Below are positions 20,130 to 28,194 of a DNA stretch of 64,000 nt, in pieces. Under the pieces are notes generated by a model. That model had not been told where the DNA came from. It searched no databases and saw only the letters and a program-made list of their open reading frames with translations. Each line of letters opens with the position of its first letter. Position 1 is the first letter of the stretch. Position numbers and translations under genes: made by a program. The DNA is from Acetobacteraceae bacterium (lineage in GTDB: Bacteria; Pseudomonadota; Alphaproteobacteria; Acetobacterales; Acetobacteraceae): assembly GCA_031291725.1 (NCBI GenBank), contig JARLIM010000026.1, forward strand, positions 62,001 through 126,000, in the 5' to 3' direction.

Positions 20130-21506
20130 ATGAGCCAAACCGTGGAAACCATCATCGAGCGTCTGGGTGGAGCCGAAGCTGCTGCAAAGCTGCTCGGCGT
20201 TGGCACCGAGGCTTTGCGCAAATGGCGACAGGCGCGCGCGATTCCGTCGCGCCACCATGCGCCGATCATCGCCGCCACCGGAATTTCGCTCTCCGACATG
20301 CCGGGGGCCGCATCGCCCTCGCCTCTCCCGCCCGACCAAGGAGCCACCATGCAGACCAACACCGCAACGCCAGAGGGGGCCACCGCCGTCCTCGTGCTCG
20401 ATGATGGCAGCGTGTTCTGGGGCCGTGGCTTCGGCGCCACCGGCACCGCCGCGGTGGGCGAAGTCTGCTTCTCCACCGGCATGACCGGCTATCAGGAAAC
20501 CCTGACCGATCCGAGCTTCGCCGGTCAGATCATCACCTTCACCTTCCCGCATATCGGCAACACCGGCACCAATGCCGAGGATCTGGAGGCGCTGAAGATC
20601 GCCGCCTCCGGCCTTGTCGTGAAGCAGGACATCACCGAGCCGTCCAACTGGCGCGACACGCAGACGCTGCAGGCGTGGCTGGTGGAACAGGGCAAGCCCG
20701 GCATTTCCGGTGTGGACACCCGCGCCCTCACTTTGCGCATCCGCGATGGTGGGGCGCCCAACGGCGTTCTCAGCTTCCCCGCCGATGGCCGCTTCGACAT
20801 CCCAGCCCTGCTGGCACAGGCGAAGGCGTGGCCGGGTCTGGAAGGCATGGATCTGGCCAAGGTGGTCAGCTGTGCGCAGAGCTATCGCTGGGATGAGACC
20901 ACCTGGTCGTGGGGCGTCGGCACCGGTCGTCAGACTGCGCCGAAATTCAAGGTTGTCGCCGTCGATTATGGCGCCAAACGCAACATCCTGCGCTGCCTCG
21001 CCTCGGCGGGCTGTGACGTGACGGTTGTGCCGGCCACCGCCAGCGCCGCCGAAATTCTGTCCCATAATCCAGACGGCGTCTTCCTCTCCAACGGCCCCGG
21101 CGACCCGGCGGCGACGGGTGTCTATGCGGTGCCCGCCATTCAGGGCGTGTTGGCGGCGGGCAAGCCGATCTTCGGCATCTGCCTCGGCCACCAGCTGCTC
21201 GGCATCGCTTTGGGCGGCCGCACCTACAAACTCGATCGCGGCCATCGCGGCGCCAACCAGCCGGTGCAGGATCTGACCACCGGCAAGGTGGAGATCACCA
21301 GCCAGAACCACGGCTTCGCGGTGGACGTGAATTCGCTGCCGGCGGGCGTGGTGGTGACGCATAAGAGCCTCTTCGACGGCTCCAACGAAGGCCTCGCCTG
21401 CGCCGAGAAGCGCTGCTTCAGCGTGCAGTATCACCCCGAAGCCAGCCCCGGGCCCACGGATGCGCATTATCTGTTCGAACGCTTCACCGCGATGATGGCA
21501 GCCTGA
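20130..21506 (+). CDS. carA: Carbamoyl-phosphate synthase small subunit with N-terminal HTH-like extension
   Basis: Glutaminase subunit of carbamoyl-phosphate synthetase, supplying ammonia to CarB for arginine and pyrimidine synthesis. The CarA core (from Met74, ATG at 20349) has TAVLVLDDGSVFWGRGFG, STGMTGYQETLTDPSF, the class I amidotransferase Cys in FGICLGHQLLGIALGG, and the His/Glu in QYHPEASPGP. The frame is open upstream to an ATG at 20130, adding 73 residues that resemble a short Cro-like helix-turn-helix (AAAKLLGVGTEALRKWRQA). An ideal AAGGAG lies five bases before the internal ATG, so the short CarA is surely made; a fused long form, or coupled translation, is possible. The reference start could be either 20130 or 20349. 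Confidence 0.93.
   Translation: MSQTVETIIERLGGAEAAAKLLGVGTEALRKWRQARAIPSRHHAPIIAATGISLSDMPGAASPSPLPPDQGATMQTNTATPEGATAVLVLDDGSVFWGRGFGATGTAAVGEVCFSTGMTGYQETLTDPSFAGQIITFTFPHIGNTGTNAEDLEALKIAASGLVVKQDITEPSNWRDTQTLQAWLVEQGKPGISGVDTRALTLRIRDGGAPNGVLSFPADGRFDIPALLAQAKAWPGLEGMDLAKVVSCAQSYRWDETTWSWGVGTGRQTAPKFKVVAVDYGAKRNILRCLASAGCDVTVVPATASAAEILSHNPDGVFLSNGPGDPAATGVYAVPAIQGVLAAGKPIFGICLGHQLLGIALGGRTYKLDRGHRGANQPVQDLTTGKVEITSQNHGFAVDVNSLPAGVVVTHKSLFDGSNEGLACAEKRCFSVQYHPEASPGPTDAHYLFERFTAMMAA
20338..20351 (+). promoter_or_regulatory. Internal ribosome-binding site and ATG for the CarA core
   Basis: AAGGAG-CCACC-ATG: a near-consensus Shine-Dalgarno at the canonical five-base spacing, inside the longer open frame that starts at 20130. 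It marks the usual CarA N-terminus (MQTNTATPEG). There is no stop codon between the two starts. Confidence 0.8.
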
Positions 21507-21520
21507 ACCACCCGCTTTCG

Positions 21521-21615
21521 TCGTCATTGCGAGGAGCGTGAGCTCCGAAGCAATCCATCGAGCCACAGGCTCAGCCGCCGTTCGATGGATTGCCTCGCTC
21601 CGCTCGCAATGACGA
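21521..21615. repeat. Palindromic repeat of the CGTCATTGCGAG type, copy 1
   Basis: A 95-bp imperfect inverted repeat 15 bases after the carA stop. The outer arms TCGTCATTGCGAG / CTCGCAATGACGA are perfect complements, and inner arms include CAATCCATCGA / TCGATGGATTG. The same ends occur at 26864-26945 and, degenerate, at 52745-52807. It is a REP/MITE-like dispersed element that could fold in RNA and act as a processing site between carA and carB. Confidence 0.85.
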
Positions 21616-21647
21616 CAGAATTGAACGTCGCAGCCTGACGAAAGAAG

Positions 21648-21703
21648 ACGACCATGCCCAAGCGCACAGACATCACATCCATCATGATCATCGGCGCCGG
21701 TCC
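21648..21703 (+). repeat. 56-bp direct repeat, left copy (carB start)
   Basis: Identical over 56 bases to 23003-23058. It runs from ACGACC just before an ATG through the first 16 codons of carB and two bases more. It marks the left side of the inserted ATPase gene. Confidence 0.95.
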
Positions 21704-21749
21704 ACTTCTCACTCGCAACGCCGGCCACTCGCCGAAGGAGGGAGTTTGA
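21654..21749 (+). pseudogene. Truncated duplicate of the carB 5' end
   Basis: An ATG opens a 31-codon frame: the first 16 residues ([16 protein letters not shown]) match CarB exactly, then the sequence departs (PLLTRNAGHSPKEGV) and ends in TGA. It keeps the upstream GAAAGAAG stretch that probably served as the original carB ribosome-binding site, so it could be translated as a decoy peptide. It is evidence that an insertion split carB while another copy of the start was kept downstream. Confidence 0.85.
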
Positions 21750-21750
21750 A

Positions 21751-21798
21751 GGAGTTTACTAAGTTATACAAAATTTCCTGTATAATCGGATAAACTCC
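21751..21798 (+). promoter_or_regulatory. 48-bp nested perfect dyad upstream of the inserted ATPase
   Basis: GGAGTTTA (21751) and TAAACTCC (ending 21798) are perfect outer arms; TTATACA (21764) and TGTATAA (ending 21785) are perfect inner arms. The spacers are 5, 8 and 5 bases, so the whole is symmetric about 21774/21775. TATAAT at 21781-21786 could be a -10 box. An additional GGGAGTTT just upstream (21740-21747) matches the right arm with its next base. It is AT-rich compared with its surroundings and lies 15 bases before the ATPase ATG; it may be operator, promoter or recombination site. Confidence 0.8.
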
Positions 21799-21813
21799 CT
21801 ATAACCGACCGCC

Positions 21814-22998
21814 ATGGACCCGATCCTCAACCCCTTCGCGCCAGGAGCAGGAACCGCTCCGCCCGAATTGACCGGGCGGAGCGAGCTGCTGCACAGCGCC
21901 CAGGTCGCGCTCGAACGGGTCCGGTTGGGTCGGCCGGCGCGCAGCTTTATGGCGACCGGGTTGCGCGGCGTGGGCAAGACCGTGCTGCTCAACCACGTCT
22001 ATCGGATGGCCGACGCCTCCGCCTACAAAGCCATCCATGTCGAAGCCGTCGCCGGCCGTTCGCTGCCGACCCTGCTGCTGCCTGCCCTGAAGCGAACCCT
22101 GCTTGAACTCGACCGGCTCGGTCAGGTCAACGAAGCGGTCAAACGCGGTCTGCGCGTGCTGCGTAGCTTCGTCTCGGCCGTAAAACTCAATGTCGGGGAA
22201 GCCGAACTGGGCATCGACATCGACCCTGAGCGGGGCGTTGCCGACAGCGGAGAACTCGAAGCCGATCTGACGGCCCTTTTCGTCGCCCTGGGCAACGCCG
22301 CCAGGGCGCGAGAGAAGGCCGTGGCGATCTTCATCGACGAAGTGCAGTATCTCGCCCGCCCGGATATGAGCGCCCTCATCATGGCGCTGCACCGCGTCTC
22401 GCAACTCGGGTTGCCCATCACCATGTTCGCCGCCGGCCTGCCGCATCTTCTTGGCGTCAGCGGCGATACCAAGACCTATGCCGAGCGGCTGTTCGACTTC
22501 ACCAGCATCGGCGCGCTGTCCTATGACGACGTGATACAGGCCGTCGATCTGCCCGCCCAAAAGCAAGAAATCTCCTTCACGCCGCAAGCCTTGCAGGAGA
22601 TCTACCAGGTCACGGAAGGCTATCCCTATTTCGTCCAGGAATGGGCGTATCACAGCTGGAATGCCGCCCCACGTTCGCCGATCACCCAGGACGACGTCGT
22701 GACCGCGCAGAAAACCGTGCTGGCCCGATTGGACGCCGGATTCTTTCGCGTTCGCTTCGACCGAATGACCCCGCGCGAGCGCGCCTATCTTCGCACAATG
22801 GCCGAACTCGGCCCCGGCAATCACCGCTCCGGCGAGATCGCCAACCGAATGAACGCAGACGTCCGCAGTCTCGGGCCTCTGCGCAACATCCTGATTTCCA
22901 AGGGGATGATCTACAGCCCCGCTTATGGCGAAAACGCCTTCACCGTTCCGCTGTTCGACGCCTATCTGCGTCGGGCGATGCCTGAATTCAAAGCCTGA
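21814..22998 (+). CDS. AAA/STAND-like P-loop ATPase with C-terminal winged helix (mobile, solitary)
   Basis: A 394-residue ATP-binding protein. Walker A is GLRGVGKT (49-56), Walker B with the adjacent acidic residues is [10 protein letters not shown] (171-180); residues 307-394 ([17 protein letters not shown]...RSGEIANRM...LISKGMIY) look like a winged helix-turn-helix, giving an Orc1/Cdc6-like or archaeal-ATPase-like layout. No nuclease, transposase or membrane segment is seen. No Shine-Dalgarno precedes the ATG. It interrupts carA-carB and ends 10 bases before carB, so it now leads the carB transcript. The function is unknown; its context suggests a self-mobile gene. Confidence 0.85.
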   Translation: MDPILNPFAPGAGTAPPELTGRSELLHSAQVALERVRLGRPARSFMATGLRGVGKTVLLNHVYRMADASAYKAIHVEAVAGRSLPTLLLPALKRTLLELDRLGQVNEAVKRGLRVLRSFVSAVKLNVGEAELGIDIDPERGVADSGELEADLTALFVALGNAARAREKAVAIFIDEVQYLARPDMSALIMALHRVSQLGLPITMFAAGLPHLLGVSGDTKTYAERLFDFTSIGALSYDDVIQAVDLPAQKQEISFTPQALQEIYQVTEGYPYFVQEWAYHSWNAAPRSPITQDDVVTAQKTVLARLDAGFFRVRFDRMTPRERAYLRTMAELGPGNHRSGEIANRMNADVRSLGPLRNILISKGMIYSPAYGENAFTVPLFDAYLRRAMPEFKA

Positions 22999-23002
22999 AA
23001 GC

Positions 23003-23058
23003 ACGACCATGCCCAAGCGCACAGACATCACATCCATCATGATCATCGGCGCCGGTCC
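23003..23058 (+). repeat. 56-bp direct repeat, right copy (start of intact carB)
   Basis: Exact copy of 21648-21703, 1355 bases downstream. It supplies the true start of carB. Upstream of the shared ACGACC the two copies diverge apart from a GAAAG that is present in both at slightly different distance. Confidence 0.95.
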
Positions 23059-26000
23059 GATCATCATCGGTCAGGCCTGCGAGTTCGACTATTCGGGCGC
23101 GCAAGCCTGTAAGGCGCTCCGTGCCGAGGGCTATCGGGTCATCCTGGTCAACTCCAACCCCGCCACCATCATGACCGACCCGGACATGGCGGACGCCACC
23201 TATATCGAGCCGATCACGCCGGACATGGTCGAAAAGATCATCATCCGCGAAAAGCCCGATGCGCTGCTGCCCACCATGGGCGGGCAGACGGCACTCAACA
23301 CCGCCATGGCGCTGCATGCCTCAGGCGCACTCGAACGCCACGGCGTGGAACTCATCGGTGCGAAGGCCGACGTGATCGATCGTGCGGAAGATCGCCTGAA
23401 ATTCCGCGATGCGATGACCGAGCTCGGCATTGAGAGCCCGAAATCGGCCATCGCGCATTCGATGGAAGAGGCCCGTGCCGCCCTTCTGGAAGTCGGCCTG
23501 CCCGCCGTCATCCGCCCCAGCTTCACCATGGGCGGCACCGGCGGCGGCATCGCCTATAACCGCGACGAATTCGAACGCATCGTCTCCTCCGGCCTCGAAG
23601 CCTCGCCGACCACCGAAGTGCTGGTGGAGGAAAGCGTGCTCGGCTGGAAGGAATACGAGATGGAGGTCGTCCGCGACACAGCGGATAACTGCATCATCAT
23701 CTGCGCCATCGAGAACGTCGATCCGATGGGCATCCACACCGGCGACTCGATCACCGTCGCCCCGGCGCTGACGCTGACCGACAAAGAATACCAGATCATG
23801 CGTGACGCCTCGATTGCGTGTCTGCGCAAGATCGGCGTGGAGACCGGCGGCTCGAACGTGCAGTTCGCGCTCAATCCGAAGGATGGCCGCCTCGTCGTCA
23901 TCGAGATGAACCCGCGCGTCTCGCGCTCCTCCGCGCTGGCGACGAAGGCCACCGGCTTCCCGATTGCCAAGATCGCCGCCAAGCTGGCCGTGGGCTACAC
24001 GCTCGATGAGTTGAAGAACGACATCACCCAAACCACGCCGGCCAGCTTCGAGCCGACGCTGGATTACGTGGTGATCAAAATCCCGCGTTTCACCTTCGAA
24101 AAATTCCCCGGCACCCCGGCCCTGCTCGGCACGGCGATGAAGTCGGTGGGCGAGGCGATGGCGATTGGCCGCTCGTTTGGCGAGGCGTTGCAAAAGGGTC
24201 TGCGCTCGATGGAAGTGGGCCTTTCCGGGCTGGATCCCGTCGAGGCACCGGGCGACGGCACGCATGACGCCTATCGCGCCGCTCTCAGCCAGCCGCGTCC
24301 GGGCCGCATCCTGATGGCCGCCCAGGCCTTGCGCGCCGGGCTTTCGGTGGAGGAAATCCACGATATCGCGAAGTTCGATCCCTGGTTCCTGCGCGAGATG
24401 GAAAAGCTGATCGCCGCCGAGCGTGAGGTGGAAACCCACGGCCTGCCGACGACGGCGTACGGTCTGCGCCGCCTGAAGGGCATGGGCTTCTCCGATCTGC
24501 AACTCGCCCGTCTGGCCGGCAAGACTGAGGCCGACATCGCCGATCTGCGCGGCAAGCTCGGCGTGGTGCCGGCCTATCGTCGCATCGACACCTGTGCGGG
24601 TGAGTTCGCCTCGGCCACCTCCTACATGTATTCCAGCTACGAAGGCGGCTTTGGCGTGCCGCTCTGCGAGGCGAACCCCACCGATCGCGACAAGATCATC
24701 ATTCTCGGCGGTGGTCCGAACCGCATCGGTCAGGGCATCGAGTTCGATTATTGCTGCGTCCATGCCGCCTACGCCCTGCGCGATGCCGGGTTCGAGACCA
24801 TCATGGTCAACTGCAACCCGGAAACCGTCTCGACCGATTACGACACCTCCGATCGCCTCTATTTCGAGCCGCTGACCGCTGAAGACGTGATCTCCCTGGT
24901 TCGCCGCGAGCAATCGAATGGCCGGGTTTTGGGCTGCATCGTGCAATATGGCGGGCAGACGCCGCTCAAGCTGTCCCTGGCGCTGACCAAGGCCGGCATT
25001 CCGATCCTGGGCACCTCGGCCGACGCCATCGACCTTGCCGAAGACCGGGAGCGCTTCCAGCAATTGCTGCACCGCCTCGGACTGCGTCAGCCGGAAAACG
25101 GCATCGCACGCTCCACCGAGGAAGCCGAGGCGATCACCGACCGCATCGGCTACCCGGTCGTCATCCGCCCGTCTTACGTCTTGGGCGGTCGTGCGATGGA
25201 AATCGTGCACGATAATCGCGGCCTGCAACGCTATATGCGCGAGGCCGTGCAGGTCTCGGGCGACAACCCGGTGCTGATCGACCGCTACCTCAACGACGCC
25301 ATCGAAGTCGATGTGGACTGCATCTCCGATGGTGAGACGGTCTATGTGGCCGGCGTGATGGAGCACATCGAAGAGGCCGGCATCCATTCCGGCGACAGCG
25401 CCTGCGCCCTGCCGCCCTACACGCTGTCGCCCGCGATGGTGACGGAGCTGAAGGCCGAGACCGAGGCGATGGCCAAGGCCATTGGCGTTGTCGGCCTGAT
25501 GAACGTGCAATACGCCATCAAGGACAACGAGGTCTTCGTCCTCGAAGTCAACCCGCGCGCCTCGCGCACCGTGCCCTTCGTGGCCAAGGCAACCGGCGTG
25601 GCGGTGGCCAAGATCGGTGCGCGGGTGATGGCCGGGGCGAAGTTGAGCGAGTTCAAGCTCGATGACGAAGCCGTCGCCCGCCATGTGGCGGTCAAGGAAG
25701 CCGTCTTCCCGTTCAACCGCTTCCCCAACGTGGACACCATCCTCGGGCCGGAAATGAAATCCACCGGCGAGGTGATGGGTCTGGACGCCAGCTTCGAGCG
25801 TGCCTTTGCCAAGAGCCAACTCGGCGCGGGTGTGAAACTGCCGCTATCTGGCACGGCCTTTCTGTCGGTGCGTGAAGCGGACAAGCATGCGTGCGTTGCC
25901 GTCGCCCGCCGCCTGATCGACAGCGGCTTCGCCCTGGTTGCCACACGCGGCACGGCTGCGCGGTTGAAAGAGGGCGGGATTGACGCGAAAGTGGTCAACA

Positions 26001-26251
26001 AAGTGCTTGAAGGCCGTCCGCATTGCGTGGACGCCATCCTGTCCGGCCAAATTCAACTGGTCATCAACACCGCATCGGGGGCACAATCGGTCACGGACAG
26101 CTTCGATATCCGCCGTTCGGCACTCACCCACGGCGTTCCGCACTACACCACAATCGCCGGTGCGCGGGCCGCGGCGCATGCGATTGCGGCGCTGAAAGCG
26201 GACAGACTTGAAGTTGCGCCGCTGCAGTCGTATTTTCCGGCTTCGTTCTGA
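23009..26251 (+). CDS. carB: Carbamoyl-phosphate synthase large subunit
   Basis: Synthetase subunit (1080 aa) that makes carbamoyl phosphate from bicarbonate, ammonia and two ATP. It has the expected duplicated halves: ATP-grasp I ([48 protein letters not shown]-like sequence), an oligomerisation region, ATP-grasp II ([46 protein letters not shown]), and the C-terminal MGS-like allosteric domain. The ATG at 23009 is the family start; the longer open frame upstream overlaps the inserted ATPase. The gene is intact despite the insertion at its start, but its ribosome-binding context has changed. Confidence 0.97.
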   Translation: MPKRTDITSIMIIGAGPIIIGQACEFDYSGAQACKALRAEGYRVILVNSNPATIMTDPDMADATYIEPITPDMVEKIIIREKPDALLPTMGGQTALNTAMALHASGALERHGVELIGAKADVIDRAEDRLKFRDAMTELGIESPKSAIAHSMEEARAALLEVGLPAVIRPSFTMGGTGGGIAYNRDEFERIVSSGLEASPTTEVLVEESVLGWKEYEMEVVRDTADNCIIICAIENVDPMGIHTGDSITVAPALTLTDKEYQIMRDASIACLRKIGVETGGSNVQFALNPKDGRLVVIEMNPRVSRSSALATKATGFPIAKIAAKLAVGYTLDELKNDITQTTPASFEPTLDYVVIKIPRFTFEKFPGTPALLGTAMKSVGEAMAIGRSFGEALQKGLRSMEVGLSGLDPVEAPGDGTHDAYRAALSQPRPGRILMAAQALRAGLSVEEIHDIAKFDPWFLREMEKLIAAEREVETHGLPTTAYGLRRLKGMGFSDLQLARLAGKTEADIADLRGKLGVVPAYRRIDTCAGEFASATSYMYSSYEGGFGVPLCEANPTDRDKIIILGGGPNRIGQGIEFDYCCVHAAYALRDAGFETIMVNCNPETVSTDYDTSDRLYFEPLTAEDVISLVRREQSNGRVLGCIVQYGGQTPLKLSLALTKAGIPILGTSADAIDLAEDRERFQQLLHRLGLRQPENGIARSTEEAEAITDRIGYPVVIRPSYVLGGRAMEIVHDNRGLQRYMREAVQVSGDNPVLIDRYLNDAIEVDVDCISDGETVYVAGVMEHIEEAGIHSGDSACALPPYTLSPAMVTELKAETEAMAKAIGVVGLMNVQYAIKDNEVFVLEVNPRASRTVPFVAKATGVAVAKIGARVMAGAKLSEFKLDDEAVARHVAVKEAVFPFNRFPNVDTILGPEMKSTGEVMGLDASFERAFAKSQLGAGVKLPLSGTAFLSVREADKHACVAVARRLIDSGFALVATRGTAARLKEGGIDAKVVNKVLEGRPHCVDAILSGQIQLVINTASGAQSVTDSFDIRRSALTHGVPHYTTIAGARAAAHAIAALKADRLEVAPLQSYFPASF

Positions 26252-26367
26252 CGCACCGATGTCATGAATGCGACGTCGCGGTGGGGGAGACTCCGCCGCG
26301 ATAGTTGTGTGAAGTGCCGGTTCGTTGTTTGCTTCACCAGCCTTGCCCGCCTTTGAGGTTCCAACCA

Positions 26368-26841
26368 GTGCAGAAATTCCCGATGACACTGCCCGGACTC
26401 CAGCGCTTGGAGGAAGAGCTGCGGAATTTGAAAAGCGTGGAGCGTCCGGCGGTCATCGCGGCGATTGCCGAGGCGCGCAGCCACGGCGATCTGTCCGAGA
26501 ACGCCGAATATCATGCCGCCCGTGAGCGCCAGAGCTTCATCGAAGGCCGCGTGCAGGAGCTGGAAGAGGTGATTTCGGCCGTCGAAGTGATCGATCCGAA
26601 ATCGCTGTCCGGCAACATGGTCAAATTTGGTGCCACCGTGACCATTCTCGATGAAGAAACCGAGAAGGAAATGACCTATCAGATCGTCGGTCAGCACGAG
26701 GCCGACATCAAGCAGGCCCGCCTGTCGGTGTCCTCGCCGCTCGCCAAGGCGCTGATCGGCAAGAAGCTCGGCCAAACGATTTCCGTACCCGCACCGGGCG
26801 GCGATCGGACATATGAGATTTTGACGGTCGAGTTTAAGTAA
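26368..26841 (+). CDS. greA: Transcription elongation factor GreA
   Basis: Cleavage factor that rescues backtracked RNA polymerase (157 aa). The N-terminal coiled coil carries the tip acidic residues (GDLSENAEYHAARERQ), and the C-terminal FKBP-like domain ends in SPLAKALIGKKLGQTISVPAPGG. The GTG at 26368 (VQKFPMTLPGLQRLEEEL) gives the standard length; the open frame upstream to 26305 is not conserved. It lies 116 bases after carB and may share its transcript. Confidence 0.95.
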   Translation: MQKFPMTLPGLQRLEEELRNLKSVERPAVIAAIAEARSHGDLSENAEYHAARERQSFIEGRVQELEEVISAVEVIDPKSLSGNMVKFGATVTILDEETEKEMTYQIVGQHEADIKQARLSVSSPLAKALIGKKLGQTISVPAPGGDRTYEILTVEFK

Positions 26842-26863
26842 GGGTCGCTTCCTTCCTCTCACG

Positions 26864-26945
26864 CGTCATTGCGAGCGCAGCGTGGCAATCCATCGGAATG
26901 CCGCCTCGGGTCTCGATGGATTGCCACGCTGCGCTCGCAATGACG
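26864..26945. repeat. Palindromic repeat of the CGTCATTGCGAG type, copy 2
   Basis: An 82-bp long hairpin with near-perfect arms: CGTCATTGCGAGCGCAGCGT on the left and its complement ending in GCAATGACG on the right, separated by a short unpaired centre. The inner part CAATCCATCG / CGATGGATTG also matches copy 1. It lies between greA and the threonine dehydratase gene and could end or process the greA mRNA. Confidence 0.88.
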
Positions 26946-26971
26946 GTTTTTGAAATCACGAGGCATATTCC

Positions 26972-28168
26972 ATGATCGGGCTCGCCGACATCCAGGCCGC
27001 AGCAGAGCGGATCAAGGGGCGTGTTCTGCGCACCCCATTCCTGTATTCCGACAGCGTCTCGCGCGCGACGGGTGCGGAGGTCTATCTCAAGCTCGACAAC
27101 CTCCAAGCCACCGGCGCGTTCAAGGAACGTGGGGCGGCCAATCGGTTGTCGATGCTTACCGAAGACGAGCGCAAGCGTGGCGTGGTGGCGATGTCGGCGG
27201 GCAATCATGCCCAGGCAGTGGCCCGGCATGCCAAGCTGCTCGGCATCAACGCCACCATCGTGATGCCGAAATTCACCCCCGTCACCAAAGTCACCCGCAC
27301 CCAGGGCTGGGGGGCGAATGTGGTGCTGCACGGCGACATGCTGGCCGATGCGGCAGCCCATGCGCATTTCCTGGCCGACAGCGAAGGCATGGTGTTCATC
27401 CATCCCTATGACGACGAAGGCGTGATGGCCGGGCAAGGCACGATGGCGCTGGAAATGCTGGAAGACGTGCCCGATCTCGACGCGCTGGTGATCCCGGTGG
27501 GCGGCGGCGGGCTGATCGCCGGCTGTGCGGTGGCCGCGGGCGCCATCAAGCCGGGCATCGAAGTCATCGGCGTGGAAGTGGCCGCCTATGCCGCCCTCGC
27601 CCAACGTCTGGCCGGCATGCCGGTCTCCGTCGGTGGGCCGACGATTGCCGAGGGCATTGCGGTGCGCGATATCGGCCTCAACCCGCTCGCTGTCGTGCGT
27701 GCCCATGTGCATGACGTCATCGTGGTGCCGGAACGTGCGGTGGAAGAGGCGATTGCCCTGCTCGCCGAGGGGGCCAAGACGGTCGCCGAAGGTGCGGGTG
27801 CCGCCGGTGTGGCCGCCTTGCTGGCTTTCCCGGAGCGGTTCGCGGGCAAGAAGGTCGGCGTGCCGGTCTGCGGTGGCAACATCGATGCGCGCATTCTCGC
27901 AAACGTGATGCTGCGCAATCTGCTGCGCGATGGCCGTCTGCTGCGTCTGGTGCTCGAAATCCCGGATCGTCCCGGCGTTTTGGCCGATATTTCCGGCAAA
28001 ATCGGCGGGCATGGCGGCAATATCATCGAAGTCTCGCACCAGCGCCTTTTTGCCTCCCCCAGCGTGCAAAGTGCGGAACTCGAAGTTATGTTCGAGGCAC
28101 GCGACGTGGCCCATGGCGCGGAGATCGTGCAGCTTCTCGAAGAAAGCTACACGGTCCGCCGCATCTGA
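26972..28168 (+). CDS. ilvA: Threonine ammonia-lyase (threonine dehydratase)
   Basis: PLP-dependent deaminase (398 aa) that converts threonine to 2-oxobutanoate, feeding isoleucine synthesis or catabolism. The PLP lysine is in LQATGAFKERGAANRL, the phosphate-binding glycine loop is PVGGGGLIAG, and SAGNHAQAVA is the substrate loop. The C-terminus (about 325-398) is an ACT-like domain (LVLEIPDRPGVLADISGKIGG). A single short ACT domain is the tdcB/short ilvA type, so biosynthetic versus catabolic role is not resolved. ACGAGG lies upstream of the ATG. Confidence 0.93.
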   Translation: MIGLADIQAAAERIKGRVLRTPFLYSDSVSRATGAEVYLKLDNLQATGAFKERGAANRLSMLTEDERKRGVVAMSAGNHAQAVARHAKLLGINATIVMPKFTPVTKVTRTQGWGANVVLHGDMLADAAAHAHFLADSEGMVFIHPYDDEGVMAGQGTMALEMLEDVPDLDALVIPVGGGGLIAGCAVAAGAIKPGIEVIGVEVAAYAALAQRLAGMPVSVGGPTIAEGIAVRDIGLNPLAVVRAHVHDVIVVPERAVEEAIALLAEGAKTVAEGAGAAGVAALLAFPERFAGKKVGVPVCGGNIDARILANVMLRNLLRDGRLLRLVLEIPDRPGVLADISGKIGGHGGNIIEVSHQRLFASPSVQSAELEVMFEARDVAHGAEIVQLLEESYTVRRI

Positions 28169-28194
28169 CTGCGCCACCAATCGGCGAAGGATGA

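Larger units (their letters stand above)
21704..23002 (+). mobile_element. Inserted single-gene ATPase element between carA and carB
   Basis: About 1.3 kb bounded by the two 56-bp copies of the carB start. It holds one gene (ATPase, 21814-22998) and, before it, a 48-bp nested dyad. The right boundary is only four bases after the ATPase stop. There is no transposase, integrase or recognisable terminal inverted repeat, and the duplication is far longer than usual target-site duplications of IS elements. The boundaries are those of the repeats and may be off by a few bases. Confidence 0.75.

Noticed and set aside
19545-21728. 727-codon minus-strand open frame covering carA
   Set aside because: Only its last 152 codons (YqeY) are real; the rest is antisense to carA and the intergenic operators.
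23321-25819. 832-codon minus-strand open frame over carB
   Set aside because: Antisense to carB, with composition mirroring it; no recognisable domain.
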